From NCBI RefSeq assembly GCF_002863565.1, contig NZ_PGUW01000002.1, positions 186,001-250,000 on the forward strand: a stretch of 64,000 nucleotides of DNA. The letters run 5' to 3'. The translations under genes and the position numbers were made by a program. A model generated the notes under the pieces. The model saw only the letters and a program-made list of their open reading frames with translations, did no database searches and was not told the DNA's origin. Shown piece after piece: positions 23,822-33,220 of this stretch. The stretch comes from Bacillus sp. V5-8f (lineage in GTDB: Bacteria > Bacillota > Bacilli > Bacillales > DSM-1321). The number at the start of each line of letters is the position of its first letter. Within the stretch, counting starts at the first letter, position 1.

Positions 23822-24050
23822 TGTATAACCCCCCCAAAACCCTATGCTACCTTGCCTTGTTACTACATTCCTTATTTACGATGACATTAAACGTTTTTTG
23901 CATGGATTTTTTACTATATAAAGGAAGATGATATGATTGTGACTTCCAGTACAAAACAAGCTGAATTGCTTGAACACAGTATAATCAAGCGTTACTATTA
24001 ATTTGCAAACGTATAATAGGTAAAATTAACAATAAAGAGGCGATTAATGT

Positions 24051-24926
24051 ATGAAAAGCACTGGGCTGGTTTTAGAAGGCGGCGGCATGAGGGGTGTTTT
24101 TACGGCAGGTGTGATTAGATATTTGATGGAGCAGGGGATTTATATCCCCTATGTAATCGGCGTTTCTGCCGGGGCTTGTAATGGGTCTTCGTACATTTCT
24201 AGGCAAATAGACCGCAACCGGATTACGAATATTGACTTCGTCCGGCACCCGGAATATATCTCTTTGAAACGTTTTTTTAAAAAAAGGGAGTTATTCGGCA
24301 TGGATTTTATTTTTGATAAAATGCCGAATGAGCTAGCTCCTTTTGACTTTGAAACATTTAACCAGGCGCAGGAAGAATTCGTGGTGGGAACCACTGATTG
24401 CAAAAGCGGTGAGCCGGTTTATTTTGAAAAGTCTTCCTCTAGGAACGATATACTCACCATTCTCAGGGCATCAAGTTCACTTCCTCTAATGGCGCCTATC
24501 ATAAATTTCCAAGGGAAATATTTAATGGATGGGGGCATTTCCGACCCGATTCCAATCCGAAAATCTGAGCGGGACGGAAATGTTAAAAATGTAGTGATTT
24601 TAACAAGAAATAAGGGATACAAAAAAACAGAGCAATCCATGAAATGGCTATTGCAACGTAAATACGGCCAATACGAAGGGCTAGTGAACGCAATATTTAA
24701 CCGTCATAAAGTATATAACGACACAATCGACTATTTAGAGGATCAAGAAGCAAAAGGGAATGTGCTGATCATCCGTCCGTCAGAAAAACTGGAAGTAGGC
24801 AGGGTGGAACGCAATCCAAAAAAACTCGGTCGACTGTACCAACAAGGCTATGAAGAAGCAAAACGAAACAATGAAAACCTAATCGAATTCCTTTCGGGTC
24901 AGACTCCCGCTGCTACACTGGTGTGA
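24051..24926 (+). CDS. Patatin-like phospholipase family protein
   Basis: A 291-residue cytoplasmic lipid hydrolase of the bacterial patatin family (YjjU-like). The oxyanion hole G-G-G-M-R-G lies at residues 10-15, the nucleophile motif G-V-S-A-G has its serine at residue 39, and the catalytic aspartate lies in M-D-G-G-I-S-D-P near residue 160. ATG 24051 follows AAAGAGGCG. The 3' end lies inside a long imperfect palindrome (24896-24950) that also acts as terminator. It is convergent with ylbJ. Substrate lipids are unknown. Confidence 0.9.
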   Translation: MKSTGLVLEGGGMRGVFTAGVIRYLMEQGIYIPYVIGVSAGACNGSSYISRQIDRNRITNIDFVRHPEYISLKRFFKKRELFGMDFIFDKMPNELAPFDFETFNQAQEEFVVGTTDCKSGEPVYFEKSSSRNDILTILRASSSLPLMAPIINFQGKYLMDGGISDPIPIRKSERDGNVKNVVILTRNKGYKKTEQSMKWLLQRKYGQYEGLVNAIFNRHKVYNDTIDYLEDQEAKGNVLIIRPSEKLEVGRVERNPKKLGRLYQQGYEEAKRNNENLIEFLSGQTPAATLV

Positions 24927-24950
24927 TGTGCGGGGGCCTGACCCCGTTTT
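24896..24950. repeat. GC-rich palindromic element at the end of the patatin gene, also a terminator
   Basis: GGGTCAG-A-CTCCCGC at 24896 pairs with GCGGGGG-C-CTGACCC ending at 24944, enclosing the last codons and stop of the patatin gene. Inside it CGGGG/CCCCG followed by TTTTC acts as a terminator. Its high GC content contrasts with the surroundings, and it looks like a dispersed intergenic repeat of Bacillaceae. Confidence 0.6.
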
Positions 24951-26149
24951 CATATATTAGCCCCCTTATAGATTTTCCTTGCAAAAATGATGATGTAGAT
25001 GCTCAGGGCTGATATTGTAATGATTGGGCCAATATTCATCATACTGAAGAGTGCTTGCTGTTCGTCTCTTCCAAACAGGAAAACGGGTAAGGCATTCGTC
25101 GCACTTGCCTGGTATACAGGTGTCCAAAGAAGGTAAGTAAAGAAACTGGATAAGAATCCATGCAGAATACGAGCAAAGAAAAAAGGTTTAAAACTAATAT
25201 CAGTTGGGGCTAAAATGCTTGCTACTTGCGCTTGCACGCTGAAACCACTGAACGCGAGAATAAAACTTACTATAATAGCTTGATGCATTAGATTTGCATT
25301 CTGAAGGGCGCTTGTCATCTGGCTGCCAGTCGTAATTTCCATTAACCCGGCAATCAATGGGACAGTCAACGCATCCTCAAATCGGAAAAGTTTCAGGATA
25401 TGAGTAACAAAGGAGGCCAGATATTCAGTGATATGGAGATGAATCAACAGTCTATTAATAACGGAAAACAAGATAATGAATCCGCCTACCATTAATAAGG
25501 TATTTATTGAAGAGAGAACAGCATCTCCTAATAGAGTCCCAAAAGGCCTTTTATCTTTCAATCGTGTCTGGTGGAGTACAGACAGGGCATGTTTGATGGA
25601 AAAGGAACTTCCTTTTATCTTTGTTGTTTTTTTGTCATTACCGTAAAAGCGCATGATCAAACCAATGCTGATATTCCCTAAATAATGGGACAGGGCTAGA
25701 ATCGCACCAAGCTCTGGATTTTCGAAAAATACGACCGAAACCGCACCAAAGATAAAAAGGGGATTCGATGAATTCGTAAAAGAAACTAAGCGTTCCGCTT
25801 CGATTTTCGTTATCTTTTTTTCAAGTCTTAACCTTGCTGTTAACTTTGCACCTGTTGGGAACCCTGACGCCATTCCCATCGCCCAAACAAATCCACCGAC
25901 TCCCGGAACCCTGAATAAAGGTTTCATTAAAGGTTCCAATATTACTCCCAAAAACCCCACTACCCCAAAGCTTATTAGGATCTCACATATAATAAAAAAC
26001 GGCAGTAACGAAGGGAACACGATTTCCCACCACATCTCCAATCCCCGTCTGGAGGCGTCTACGGATTCCTGTGGAAAGGAGATTAGCGAGACTGCCAAGG
26101 TAGTTATGATCATAGCCAAGATAATTGACTTGAATTTAGAAGGAACCAC
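24950..26149 (-). CDS. ylbJ: Sporulation integral membrane protein YlbJ
   Basis: A 399-residue membrane protein with about eight to ten hydrophobic segments and two nucleoside-recognition (GATE) domains. Recognised by W-W-E-I-V-F-P-S-L-L-P-F near residue 40, G-M-A-S-G-F-P-T-G-A-K near residue 92 and F-T-N-S-S-N-P-L-F-I near residue 124. In B. subtilis YlbJ is needed for sporulation at the engulfed forespore stage. The start is a GTG at 26149 with AAAGGAGG eleven bases upstream. It is divergent from uvsE, so the pair shares one intergenic region. Confidence 0.92.
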   Translation of the reverse strand: MVPSKFKSIILAMIITTLAVSLISFPQESVDASRRGLEMWWEIVFPSLLPFFIICEILISFGVVGFLGVILEPLMKPLFRVPGVGGFVWAMGMASGFPTGAKLTARLRLEKKITKIEAERLVSFTNSSNPLFIFGAVSVVFFENPELGAILALSHYLGNISIGLIMRFYGNDKKTTKIKGSSFSIKHALSVLHQTRLKDKRPFGTLLGDAVLSSINTLLMVGGFIILFSVINRLLIHLHITEYLASFVTHILKLFRFEDALTVPLIAGLMEITTGSQMTSALQNANLMHQAIIVSFILAFSGFSVQAQVASILAPTDISFKPFFFARILHGFLSSFFTYLLWTPVYQASATNALPVFLFGRDEQQALFSMMNIGPIITISALSIYIIIFARKIYKGANI

Positions 26150-26330
26150 TCCTTAATCCTCCTTTAAAAAGTAAATGTCCTGCAAAATCTTCGACCTTGT
26201 CCGCATATAACACAATATATTTATTAATAATTTCGTTTAGAACACTGGTTTCAAAGTCATATTTCTTAGGTAGAAATTCAATCTCAAGGGAATAATAATG
26301 CTTAACATACTTAATAGGGGAGGGTTTTCT

Positions 26331-27302
26331 TTGACTAGAGTCCGCCTGGGTTATGTAGCAATGAGTACTCATGTAAAAAATTGTTCTCCTTCGCAAACGA
26401 TGACCTTTTCACAGTTTTCCAGGATTCGAGATCGTGATGCTGCCGTTCGAAAACTGGAAAGGATCGCAGCCTCTAATCTTGAAAACTGTCTGAGACTGCT
26501 GCGGCATAACGCGGCCCATGACATCTCTTTTTTTCGGCTGACTTCTAAAATGATTCCGCTTGCCAATCACCCTGAATTGCCGGAATGGGATTTTGTTTCT
26601 CCATTGAAAGAAGAGCTTACTAACATAAAAAAATTTTTAATTGAACATCCCGACATGAGGGTCGATTTTCACCCTGACCATTTCGTTATTCTAAATACAT
26701 CAGATTCCGATACGCTGAAAACATCCGTAAAGACATTGAAAATGCACTATTCCCTGCTAAGAGGGATGGGGATCGATCCAGAACATCGATGCGTCATGCA
26801 TGTAGGCGGGGGGTATAACGATCATGAAAAAGCACTGGAGCAATTTATCCATAATTGGGGGCTCGTACCCGCATCTCTTCAAAAAATGGTCATGCTTGAA
26901 AACGACGATACCACCTTTTCACTATCTGAAACCCTTTATCTATGTGAAAAACTCGGTATTCCCCTCGTTTTTGATTATCACCATTACCTGGCCCACCATT
27001 CCCAAGGCGAAAACTGGGCCGAAATTTGGGACAGGGTTAGCAGTACCTGGAATCATGCAAAACTTCCAATTAAAATGCATATTTCTAGCCCGCGTTCCGA
27101 ACGGGATTTCCGCGCCCACGCTGATTATGTGTCAGCCCAAATGTTCATGGACTTTTTGGAAGAGATAAAAGGCAGCGTCTCACAAATAGACTGTATGATT
27201 GAAGCGAAACAAAAGGATGATGCCCTATTTACGTTGATGGAAGATTTAAAGCAGTTTTCTAATATCGAAATCACTGACGGAGCAAGTTTTTATATTCATT
27301 GA
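26331..27302 (+). CDS. uvsE: UV damage endonuclease UvsE
   Basis: A 323-residue TIM-barrel endonuclease that nicks DNA 5' of UV photoproducts. Recognised by R-V-R-L-G-Y-V-A at the start, V-D-F-H-P-D-H-F-V near residue 122, M-H-V-G-G-G-Y near residue 160, V-M-L-E-N-D-D near residue 185 and F-D-Y-H-H-Y near residue 213, which carry the histidine and acidic metal ligands. TTG 26331 has GGGGAGGG six bases upstream and is preferred to an in-frame ATG at 26298. In Bacillus this enzyme protects germinating spores, consistent with the sporulation gene beside it. Confidence 0.93.
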   Translation: MTRVRLGYVAMSTHVKNCSPSQTMTFSQFSRIRDRDAAVRKLERIAASNLENCLRLLRHNAAHDISFFRLTSKMIPLANHPELPEWDFVSPLKEELTNIKKFLIEHPDMRVDFHPDHFVILNTSDSDTLKTSVKTLKMHYSLLRGMGIDPEHRCVMHVGGGYNDHEKALEQFIHNWGLVPASLQKMVMLENDDTTFSLSETLYLCEKLGIPLVFDYHHYLAHHSQGENWAEIWDRVSSTWNHAKLPIKMHISSPRSERDFRAHADYVSAQMFMDFLEEIKGSVSQIDCMIEAKQKDDALFTLMEDLKQFSNIEITDGASFYIH

Positions 27303-27380
27303 ATAGTGCAGGGGAGTTCATATTTATAGCCGTCCAGGGAAAACTTTTTATTAAAATTAATGCCGAAAAGGGGGGATACT

Positions 27381-28340
27381 TTGAAGCTGGTATACCGGAT
27401 CATTATATTTTCTTCAGCAATGCTCTTTATCGCTATAAATCCTAACGCGACCGCGTACCCGGCAAAAGAAGTGCCCATTCTTCAATTTCCTGTGATGAGT
27501 GATGTACATATATGTGGAGAACCGCGCGTCATCGATAGGATTCCAATCTGCTGGAATAATACCGATCATAAATTTCTGAAAGCATTGGAGGACTATCAGC
27601 GGATTGCACCTTCTTATCAAGCAATCGCGGTTGTGGGCGACCTTACGAACCATGGACTTGAGGAGCAATACGACCGGTTTATGGACCTTTTGTTTACCGG
27701 ATCAAATCCTGGTGCTGAACGAATTCTTGCAATGGGAAACCATGAGTTCTTCGAAATGAAGCTATGGAACCGGCCTTTGCTTACTAATGAGATGCTGCTA
27801 ATGCGTTTTTTAATGAAAACCGGTATGGAAAATGTTTATTATGATAAATGGATTGCAGGTTATCATTTTATAACACTGGGAAGCGAAAGAATGATGCCTG
27901 AAAATCCAAATGCCCCATATATTTCAGATACGCAATATCGGTGGTTGGAGCTTAAACTAAGCTTGAATGCTGCCTCAAATAAACCGATCTTTGTTTTTCT
28001 CCATCAGCCGATAAAGGATACCGTATATGGCACAGAAAGAAATTATATTGATTTTGATGGGAAAAGGCTCAAAAATATTCTGCGGAAATATCCACAAGCA
28101 ATTCTTTTTAGCGGTCATACTCACTACACCCTGGACCATCCCAAAACAGTGTACCAAAAGGAGCTTACCATAGTTAACACATCATCCGTAAGCTATGTAA
28201 CAAGCCGGGAAGGGAGAAAAAGAGGCTTATCTCAAGGACTGCTCGTTAATGTATATAAAGATAGAGTGGAAATCAAAGCTAGAGAATTCAGCAACAACAC
28301 ATGGATTAGGAGCTTCACAATTCAAAATAGAAGGAATTAG
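27381..28340 (+). CDS. Secreted metallophosphoesterase (calcineurin-like)
   Basis: A 319-residue exported phosphoesterase. An N-terminal signal peptide (K-L-V-Y-R-I-I-I-F-S-S-A-M-L-F-I-A) is clear. The metal motifs are V-M-S-D-V-H (DxH) near residue 36, V-V-G-D-L-T-N-H-G (GDxxxxG) near residue 85, M-G-N-H-E-F-F (GNHE) near residue 113, F-L-H-Q-P near residue 203 and L-F-S-G-H-T-H (GHTH) near residue 240. TTG 27381 follows AAGGGGGG; an ATG at 27360 would bury that site. It lies 78 bp after uvsE on the same strand. The substrate is unknown; family relatives hydrolyse phosphomonoesters or diesters outside the cell. Confidence 0.88.
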   Translation: MKLVYRIIIFSSAMLFIAINPNATAYPAKEVPILQFPVMSDVHICGEPRVIDRIPICWNNTDHKFLKALEDYQRIAPSYQAIAVVGDLTNHGLEEQYDRFMDLLFTGSNPGAERILAMGNHEFFEMKLWNRPLLTNEMLLMRFLMKTGMENVYYDKWIAGYHFITLGSERMMPENPNAPYISDTQYRWLELKLSLNAASNKPIFVFLHQPIKDTVYGTERNYIDFDGKRLKNILRKYPQAILFSGHTHYTLDHPKTVYQKELTIVNTSSVSYVTSREGRKRGLSQGLLVNVYKDRVEIKAREFSNNTWIRSFTIQNRRN

Positions 28341-28394
28341 CATGTCGTCGGAAATAGAGCATTGGACTTAGTAAAAATAGAATACAACAAGAAA

Positions 28395-28409
28395 AAATTT
28401 CTGAAATTT
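28395..28409 (+). promoter_or_regulatory. CodY-box-like sequence upstream of the branched-chain aminotransferase
   Basis: AAATTTCTGAAATTT matches the CodY consensus AATTTTCWGAAAATT at 13 of 15 positions. CodY represses branched-chain amino acid genes in Bacillus when isoleucine and GTP are plentiful, which fits the gene 100 bp downstream. Confidence 0.6.
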
Positions 28410-28504
28410 TTAATAATTAGGCTTGAAGGTAGATAGTTATAGGAGTAAAATGGCTTTTATAGATTTATGTATATACATTAACTTAATAATGAGGAGTTAC
28501 CGGA

Positions 28505-29605
28505 ATGAAAACACAAAATATAACTATCACCTTGAGCGAGACAAAAAAAGAGAAACCTCAATCCGATCAGCTAGAGTTCGGCAAATTTTTTACGGACCAT
28601 ATGTTCATAATGGATTATGGCACTGAACTTGGCTGGCATGACCCTCGTATCGTACCTTACCAGCCGCTCACTATGGATCCGGCTTCTATGATATTTCATT
28701 ACGGCCAATCAGTTTTTGAAGGATTGAAAGCATATGAAACAGAAGATGGAAGAGTCTTGCTTTTCCGTCCCGAAAAGAATTTCAGTCGATTGAACCAGTC
28801 AAATGAGAGGCTATGTATTCCTGAAATTGATGAGGAATTCGTTCTTGAAGCCCTCAAAAAACTCATTGAAGTCGACCGGGAATGGATTCCAAAGGCAGAT
28901 GGCACATCCCTTTATATCAGGCCGTTTATTATATCAACAGAACCATTTCTTGGGGTTCATCCTTCCAGTTCCTACAAATTTATGATTATCCTGTGTCCTG
29001 TAGGTTCCTACTATAAAGAAGGGATCCATCCGGTAAAAATAGCTGTTGAAAACAAGTTTGTGCGTGCTGTAAATGGCGGAACAGGTACAGCGAAAACAGG
29101 CGGAAACTATGCGGCAAGCCTAAAGGCTCAAGAAGTTTCAGAAAAGAATGGATACACCCAGGTCCTCTGGCTCGACGGTGTTGAGAAGAAATATATAGAA
29201 GAAGTCGGAAGTATGAATGTTTTCTTCAAGATCAATGGTGAGGTTATTACTCCGGCATTGAACGGAAGTATCCTTGAAGGTGTAACCAGGTCATCCATAA
29301 TTGAATTATTGAAGCATTGGAATCTCCCTGTAACGGAACGCAAAATCTCTATGGAAGAGGTTCGACAGGCTCATGTGGATGGAACGTTGGAGGAAGCTTT
29401 CGGTACCGGTACCGCTGCTGTTATTTCCCCTATTGGAGAATTCTTCTGGAATAATGAGAAGATTGTCATTAACGATGGAAAAACAGGAGAACTTTCCAAA
29501 AAGTTGTTTGATACTTTGACCGGAATCCAGCGCGGAAAACTAGAAGATCCACTTGGCTGGGTGGTAGAAGTGACTAAGGAAAATACATTTTCAGTTGCCC
29601 GTTAA
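28505..29605 (+). CDS. ilvE: Branched-chain amino acid aminotransferase (IlvE/IlvK type)
   Basis: A 366-residue class IV PLP aminotransferase that interconverts leucine, isoleucine and valine with their 2-oxo acids. Family blocks: M-I-F-H-Y-G-Q-S-V-F-E-G-L-K near residue 60, R-P-F-I-I-S-T-E near residue 138, the PLP lysine region T-G-G-N-Y-A-A-S-L-K near residue 197-206, and the phosphate-binding G-T-G-T-A-A-V near residue 300. ATG 28505 follows AATGAGGAG. It is single-gene with its own terminator and a CodY-like box. Its oxo-acid products can enter branched-chain acyl-CoA metabolism. Confidence 0.93.
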   Translation: MKTQNITITLSETKKEKPQSDQLEFGKFFTDHMFIMDYGTELGWHDPRIVPYQPLTMDPASMIFHYGQSVFEGLKAYETEDGRVLLFRPEKNFSRLNQSNERLCIPEIDEEFVLEALKKLIEVDREWIPKADGTSLYIRPFIISTEPFLGVHPSSSYKFMIILCPVGSYYKEGIHPVKIAVENKFVRAVNGGTGTAKTGGNYAASLKAQEVSEKNGYTQVLWLDGVEKKYIEEVGSMNVFFKINGEVITPALNGSILEGVTRSSIIELLKHWNLPVTERKISMEEVRQAHVDGTLEEAFGTGTAAVISPIGEFFWNNEKIVINDGKTGELSKKLFDTLTGIQRGKLEDPLGWVVEVTKENTFSVAR

Positions 29606-29642
29606 TAGCAAGTTTACAGAATTAATGTTATAGTAATAGAAT

Positions 29643-29678
29643 AAAAAAAGCTCAATCTTCCATTGATTGAGCTTTTTT
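29643..29678 (+). terminator. Terminator after ilvE
   Basis: AAAAAAAGCTCAATC and GATTGAGCTTTTTT form a perfect stem around a seven-base loop, with T-runs on both strands. Confidence 0.93.
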
Positions 29679-29713
29679 ATTGTTCAGTTTTTAGTTAAAA
29701 GGAAGGGTACAAT

Positions 29714-31957
29714 ATGACCTCAACTTTAGCATACTTAAAAGAATGGCAAAAAGCATTGCAAATAGAAATTCAGCATTTTAAAAAACATGGAAGCAGTAAA
29801 TATTCGGTTAAGGACGGACGACTGGTTTCCGATCGAGATGGGTTTACCTATTATTTCGAAACAGACTTTTCTATTAGGATTCCGGTCGGGTCAATAGTCA
29901 GATTGGAACAGGGTTCTGAGAGGAAGAACGGTCGTATCCTTTCATCAGAGGGAAAAAGCATCATCCTCACAACGGAGCATTTCCTAGGGGATTTTGTCTC
30001 AGAAGCATTCCTTTACCATGATCCATGGGAACTTTTAGAACAGCTAATTCTAAGACTCGATGAAATAAAAAAAAGTAAACGGAAACGTTTAAGAATAAAA
30101 AAACTGTTGGATCCTTCTATGCCTGCAAAACATCCGGCCGAAAAAAGTAAGAGTAATGTCCATGAGTTATTTTTACGCTCCAAGTATAATCCTGTTACAT
30201 ACGTCTGGGGCCCTCCGGGTACTGGAAAAACCTATACACTTGCAAGGGTAGCCGCAAACCATCATTTTAAAGGTAAGAACGTATTGATTTTATCGCACAG
30301 CAACCAGGCTGTGGATATATTGATGGATGAAACCGCACAATATGTAAAGAAAAAAAAACGCTTCCGTGCAGGAGGCATAATCCGTTACGGAACAATCGGA
30401 ACTGATTCATCTCATAAGGGCAGACCTTTAACGACCACCGAACTGATTGAAAAAGGAGAACCCAAACTAGCGGAGAACAAAAAACAATTGATCGAAGCAA
30501 GACGAAACATTAAAAACGATTTATTGAGTTCTTTTAGTAAACGAGATTCAGATTATCTGCTTGAATTGGAAACAAAGCTGGCAAAGGTTTTGGAAAAATA
30601 CCGCCAAAAAGAGATGCAACTCCTGAAGGAGGCAAGCATAATCGGAACAACCCTCGCTAAGGCGGCAAGCGACTCATCGATATATGAAAAACAATTTGAT
30701 GTTGTGATTGTGGATGAGGCTAGCATGGCTTTTATTCCCCAGGTTGCCTTCGCTGCATCGTTAGGAGAGAGAGTCATCATCTGCGGAGACTTTAAACAAT
30801 TGGCGCCTATTGCCATTTCCCGTCATGCGCTCGTTAATCAATGGTTAAAAGAAGATATTTTTCACGCATCTGGAGTTGTTGAACGGACAACAAAGGAAAA
30901 ACTGCACGTCCATTTATTTTTACTAAATGAACAGAGACGAATGCATCCTGAAATTTCAGCCTTTACCAATAAATATGTTTATCAATCATTAGTAGAGGAC
31001 CATGAAAGTGTGTATACAAGCCGAAATAAAATCGTCGAACAAGCGCCATTTCCTGGACGTGCTTCCATCTTGCTGGATAGTAGCCATAGTGGAAAATTTT
31101 GTTTTACACAACCTGCTTCACACTCCAGAATAAATATATGGCAGCTTCTGCAGTCCTTCCAGTTAATCCACGAAAGCTATCTTGCCGGGGCACGATCAAT
31201 TGGGTATGTAACACCGTACCGCGCTCAGGCATCAATGATGGAACTGCTTCTTTCGTCGCTGTATGAAAGGGAGCGAACGCACTGCGATATATTGGCCTCT
31301 ACCGTTCACCGATTCCAGGGAAGCGAGCGGGATGTTATCATTTTTGATACGGTTGACAGCCACCCTATGGAACGTGCCGGTTATTTAGTGGCAGGTCAAG
31401 AAAGCGAAAGGCTAATCAACGTAGCCATCACAAGGACAAGAGGCAAGTTTATCCATGTGGGAGACGCTTCTTTCATACAGGATTCAGTCTACCAAAACAA
31501 GACAATCAGGCAATTGGTTGAACACCAAAAAACCCAAGGCCAGTCTATACAGAAGCATGAAATCGGCACATGGGTGAAAAATCAGCTTCCCCGACTGCAA
31601 TGGATGCATGCCAAAAAGCTGGAACAGGCATTTCAAGACATTTCTTTGGCAAAATCCTCCGTTATCCTGTCTTTACCAAACGGTACGGGACTACCGGAAG
31701 ATTGGCTGGAACGCTTGAAAAAAAGACCCTATAATGTTTCGCTCACTATTATGTCTGATAGACCTATACATGAAGTTCAACCAGATTTAAATATGTCAGC
31801 GAAAGTTGACTTTCCATTTATGATAATTGATGAATGCTTGCTTTGGCTGGGTCACCCATGGGAAGCCATGATTGGTTCAAGGCCTCCGCATGTAGCCGCC
31901 CGCCTTGATTCAACTCTAATTGCAAAACACTTGATTTCTCTCTTCGAAGGGAAATGA
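29714..31957 (+). CDS. Superfamily 1 helicase (AAA_11/AAA_12, Upf1-like) with extra N- and C-terminal regions
   Basis: A 747-residue SF1B helicase. Walker A G-P-P-G-T-G-K-T lies near residue 166, Walker B V-I-V-D-E-A-S-M near residue 336, motif III G-D-F-K-Q-L-A-P near residue 358, L-N-E-Q-R-R-M-H-P near residue 405, and the C-terminal motifs Y-V-T-P-Y-R-A-Q near residue 497 and H-R-F-Q-G-S-E-R-D near residue 533. About 120 N-terminal residues precede the motor, and about 130 residues follow motif VI (from V-A-I-T-R-T-R near 575). The tail resembles no family I can name, although position and length would suit a PLD-like domain. ATG 29714 follows AAAAGGAAGGG. It is probably monocistronic. Its nucleic-acid target is unknown. 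Confidence 0.88.
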   Translation: MTSTLAYLKEWQKALQIEIQHFKKHGSSKYSVKDGRLVSDRDGFTYYFETDFSIRIPVGSIVRLEQGSERKNGRILSSEGKSIILTTEHFLGDFVSEAFLYHDPWELLEQLILRLDEIKKSKRKRLRIKKLLDPSMPAKHPAEKSKSNVHELFLRSKYNPVTYVWGPPGTGKTYTLARVAANHHFKGKNVLILSHSNQAVDILMDETAQYVKKKKRFRAGGIIRYGTIGTDSSHKGRPLTTTELIEKGEPKLAENKKQLIEARRNIKNDLLSSFSKRDSDYLLELETKLAKVLEKYRQKEMQLLKEASIIGTTLAKAASDSSIYEKQFDVVIVDEASMAFIPQVAFAASLGERVIICGDFKQLAPIAISRHALVNQWLKEDIFHASGVVERTTKEKLHVHLFLLNEQRRMHPEISAFTNKYVYQSLVEDHESVYTSRNKIVEQAPFPGRASILLDSSHSGKFCFTQPASHSRINIWQLLQSFQLIHESYLAGARSIGYVTPYRAQASMMELLLSSLYERERTHCDILASTVHRFQGSERDVIIFDTVDSHPMERAGYLVAGQESERLINVAITRTRGKFIHVGDASFIQDSVYQNKTIRQLVEHQKTQGQSIQKHEIGTWVKNQLPRLQWMHAKKLEQAFQDISLAKSSVILSLPNGTGLPEDWLERLKKRPYNVSLTIMSDRPIHEVQPDLNMSAKVDFPFMIIDECLLWLGHPWEAMIGSRPPHVAARLDSTLIAKHLISLFEGK

Positions 31958-32129
31958 GGTTCAAGAAAAATATTGTAAATATTGCGAAAGCTCGAATAAT
32001 AATGGAAAATATTCCCTTATTTTAAAACAATTCCATTTCACCAATATAGCTAGCATCCTCTTGGGGTTGTTGGTACTTATGGAAAAATGTATTATTCGGT
32101 TCCTTCATAACAATGCGATTTTTTCATAC

Positions 32130-32150
32130 TGTGTACTCGCCTAGTATACA
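32130..32150 (+). promoter_or_regulatory. Imperfect palindrome upstream of the DMT exporter
   Basis: TGTGTAC and GTATACA, separated by seven bases, form a 21-bp inverted repeat with one mismatch in the arms, about 90 bp before the gene. This size and symmetry suit a dimeric repressor site. The regulator is unknown. Confidence 0.35.
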
Positions 32151-32236
32151 ATTCAGAATATTTAAGCATATGATTGCTATTATTGGATTTCCAGGTACAA
32201 TAATGCATATAGCTTTGCAAGAAAAGAGGTGGACCC

Positions 32237-33220
32237 ATGCGTCCAATTGCACTTGGTGTTTTCGCTGCCTTCTTTTTCGCTTTTACCTTCATATTAAACC
32301 GCATGATGGACCTTTCTGGAGGGAGCTGGCTTTGGAGTGCGTCTTTGCGTTATTTTTTCATGGTGCCAATGCTCCTAATCATTGTCATGTCACGAAAGAA
32401 CTTGATTCCCTTATTAAAGGAAATGCAGTCACGCCCATCTTATTGGCTCGTGTGGAGTTTTGTCGGGTTCGGGTTATTTTACGCTCCCATTTGTTTTTCG
32501 GCAGCATATGGTCCTGGTTGGTTAATTGCGGGAACATGGCTGATCACGATCATCTCTGGTTCATTGCTTGTACCGTTTTTTTATGAGACGAAGCAGACTG
32601 CCCACGGCATGGTCCAAATTAAAGGAAAAATTCCATACCGCGGATTAATGATGTCCATGGTGATTCTTCTTGGAGTCGCACTTATGCAGTATGAGCATGC
32701 AAACGAAATTTCACTATTAGAAACACTTTTATGCGTAATCCCCCTCATTGTGGCCTCGTTTGCTTATCCGCTCGGGAATCGAAAAATGATGGAGGTCTGT
32801 TCAGGAAGGCTAGATGCCTGGCAGCGAGTTTTGGGAATGACGATCGCAAGTCTGCCATTTTGGCTTATCCTTTCTGTTTTCGCTTTTACCACATCAGGTC
32901 CTCCAGCCCCAGGACAAATTTGGCAGTCGGCAGCTGTCGCCCTGTTTTCAGGTGTATTTGCCACCGTGCTATTTTTCGCGGCAACCGATTTGGTAAAAGG
33001 AAATATGCAAAAATTAGGTGCGGTTGAAGCTACACAATCTTTAGAGGTTTTATTTGCTGCCGCAGGGGAGATTATCATACTCTCGGGTGATTGGCCATCC
33101 GCTGTTTCATGGACTGGAATGATGCTCGTCATACTTGGCATGGTGCTCCATAGCTATGTTTCATCAAAACCTGAAAAAACAATGATCCAAACTGTTAAAG
33201 AAGAGAAATTTACAGGATAA
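32237..33220 (+). CDS. Multidrug resistance efflux transporter, EmrE/DMT-like (PF13536 type)
   Basis: A 327-residue membrane protein with about ten hydrophobic segments, a two-repeat DMT-superfamily carrier. The start F-A-A-F-F-F-A-F-T-F-I-L-N-R-M-M and the W-L-I-T-I-I-S-G-S-L-L-V-P-F-F block near residue 100 resemble the multidrug resistance efflux transporter family annotated in Bacillus. ATG 32237 follows AAGAGGTGG. Its end overlaps by 11 bp the 3' end of the convergent LuxR-type regulator. Substrate unknown. Confidence 0.82.
   Translation: MRPIALGVFAAFFFAFTFILNRMMDLSGGSWLWSASLRYFFMVPMLLIIVMSRKNLIPLLKEMQSRPSYWLVWSFVGFGLFYAPICFSAAYGPGWLIAGTWLITIISGSLLVPFFYETKQTAHGMVQIKGKIPYRGLMMSMVILLGVALMQYEHANEISLLETLLCVIPLIVASFAYPLGNRKMMEVCSGRLDAWQRVLGMTIASLPFWLILSVFAFTTSGPPAPGQIWQSAAVALFSGVFATVLFFAATDLVKGNMQKLGAVEATQSLEVLFAAAGEIIILSGDWPSAVSWTGMMLVILGMVLHSYVSSKPEKTMIQTVKEEKFTG

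Noticed and set aside
23932-24000. 22-codon frame with AAAGGAAG upstream, before the patatin gene
   Set aside because: Too short, no distinctive sequence, no terminator of its own.
26136-26396. Minus-strand 86-codon frame upstream of and overlapping ylbJ, antisense to the uvsE start
   Set aside because: Its C-terminal half looks protein-like, but there is no start codon with a ribosome site between the ylbJ start and the uvsE start, and the only ATGs lie inside uvsE. The AAGGAGG inside it serves ylbJ.
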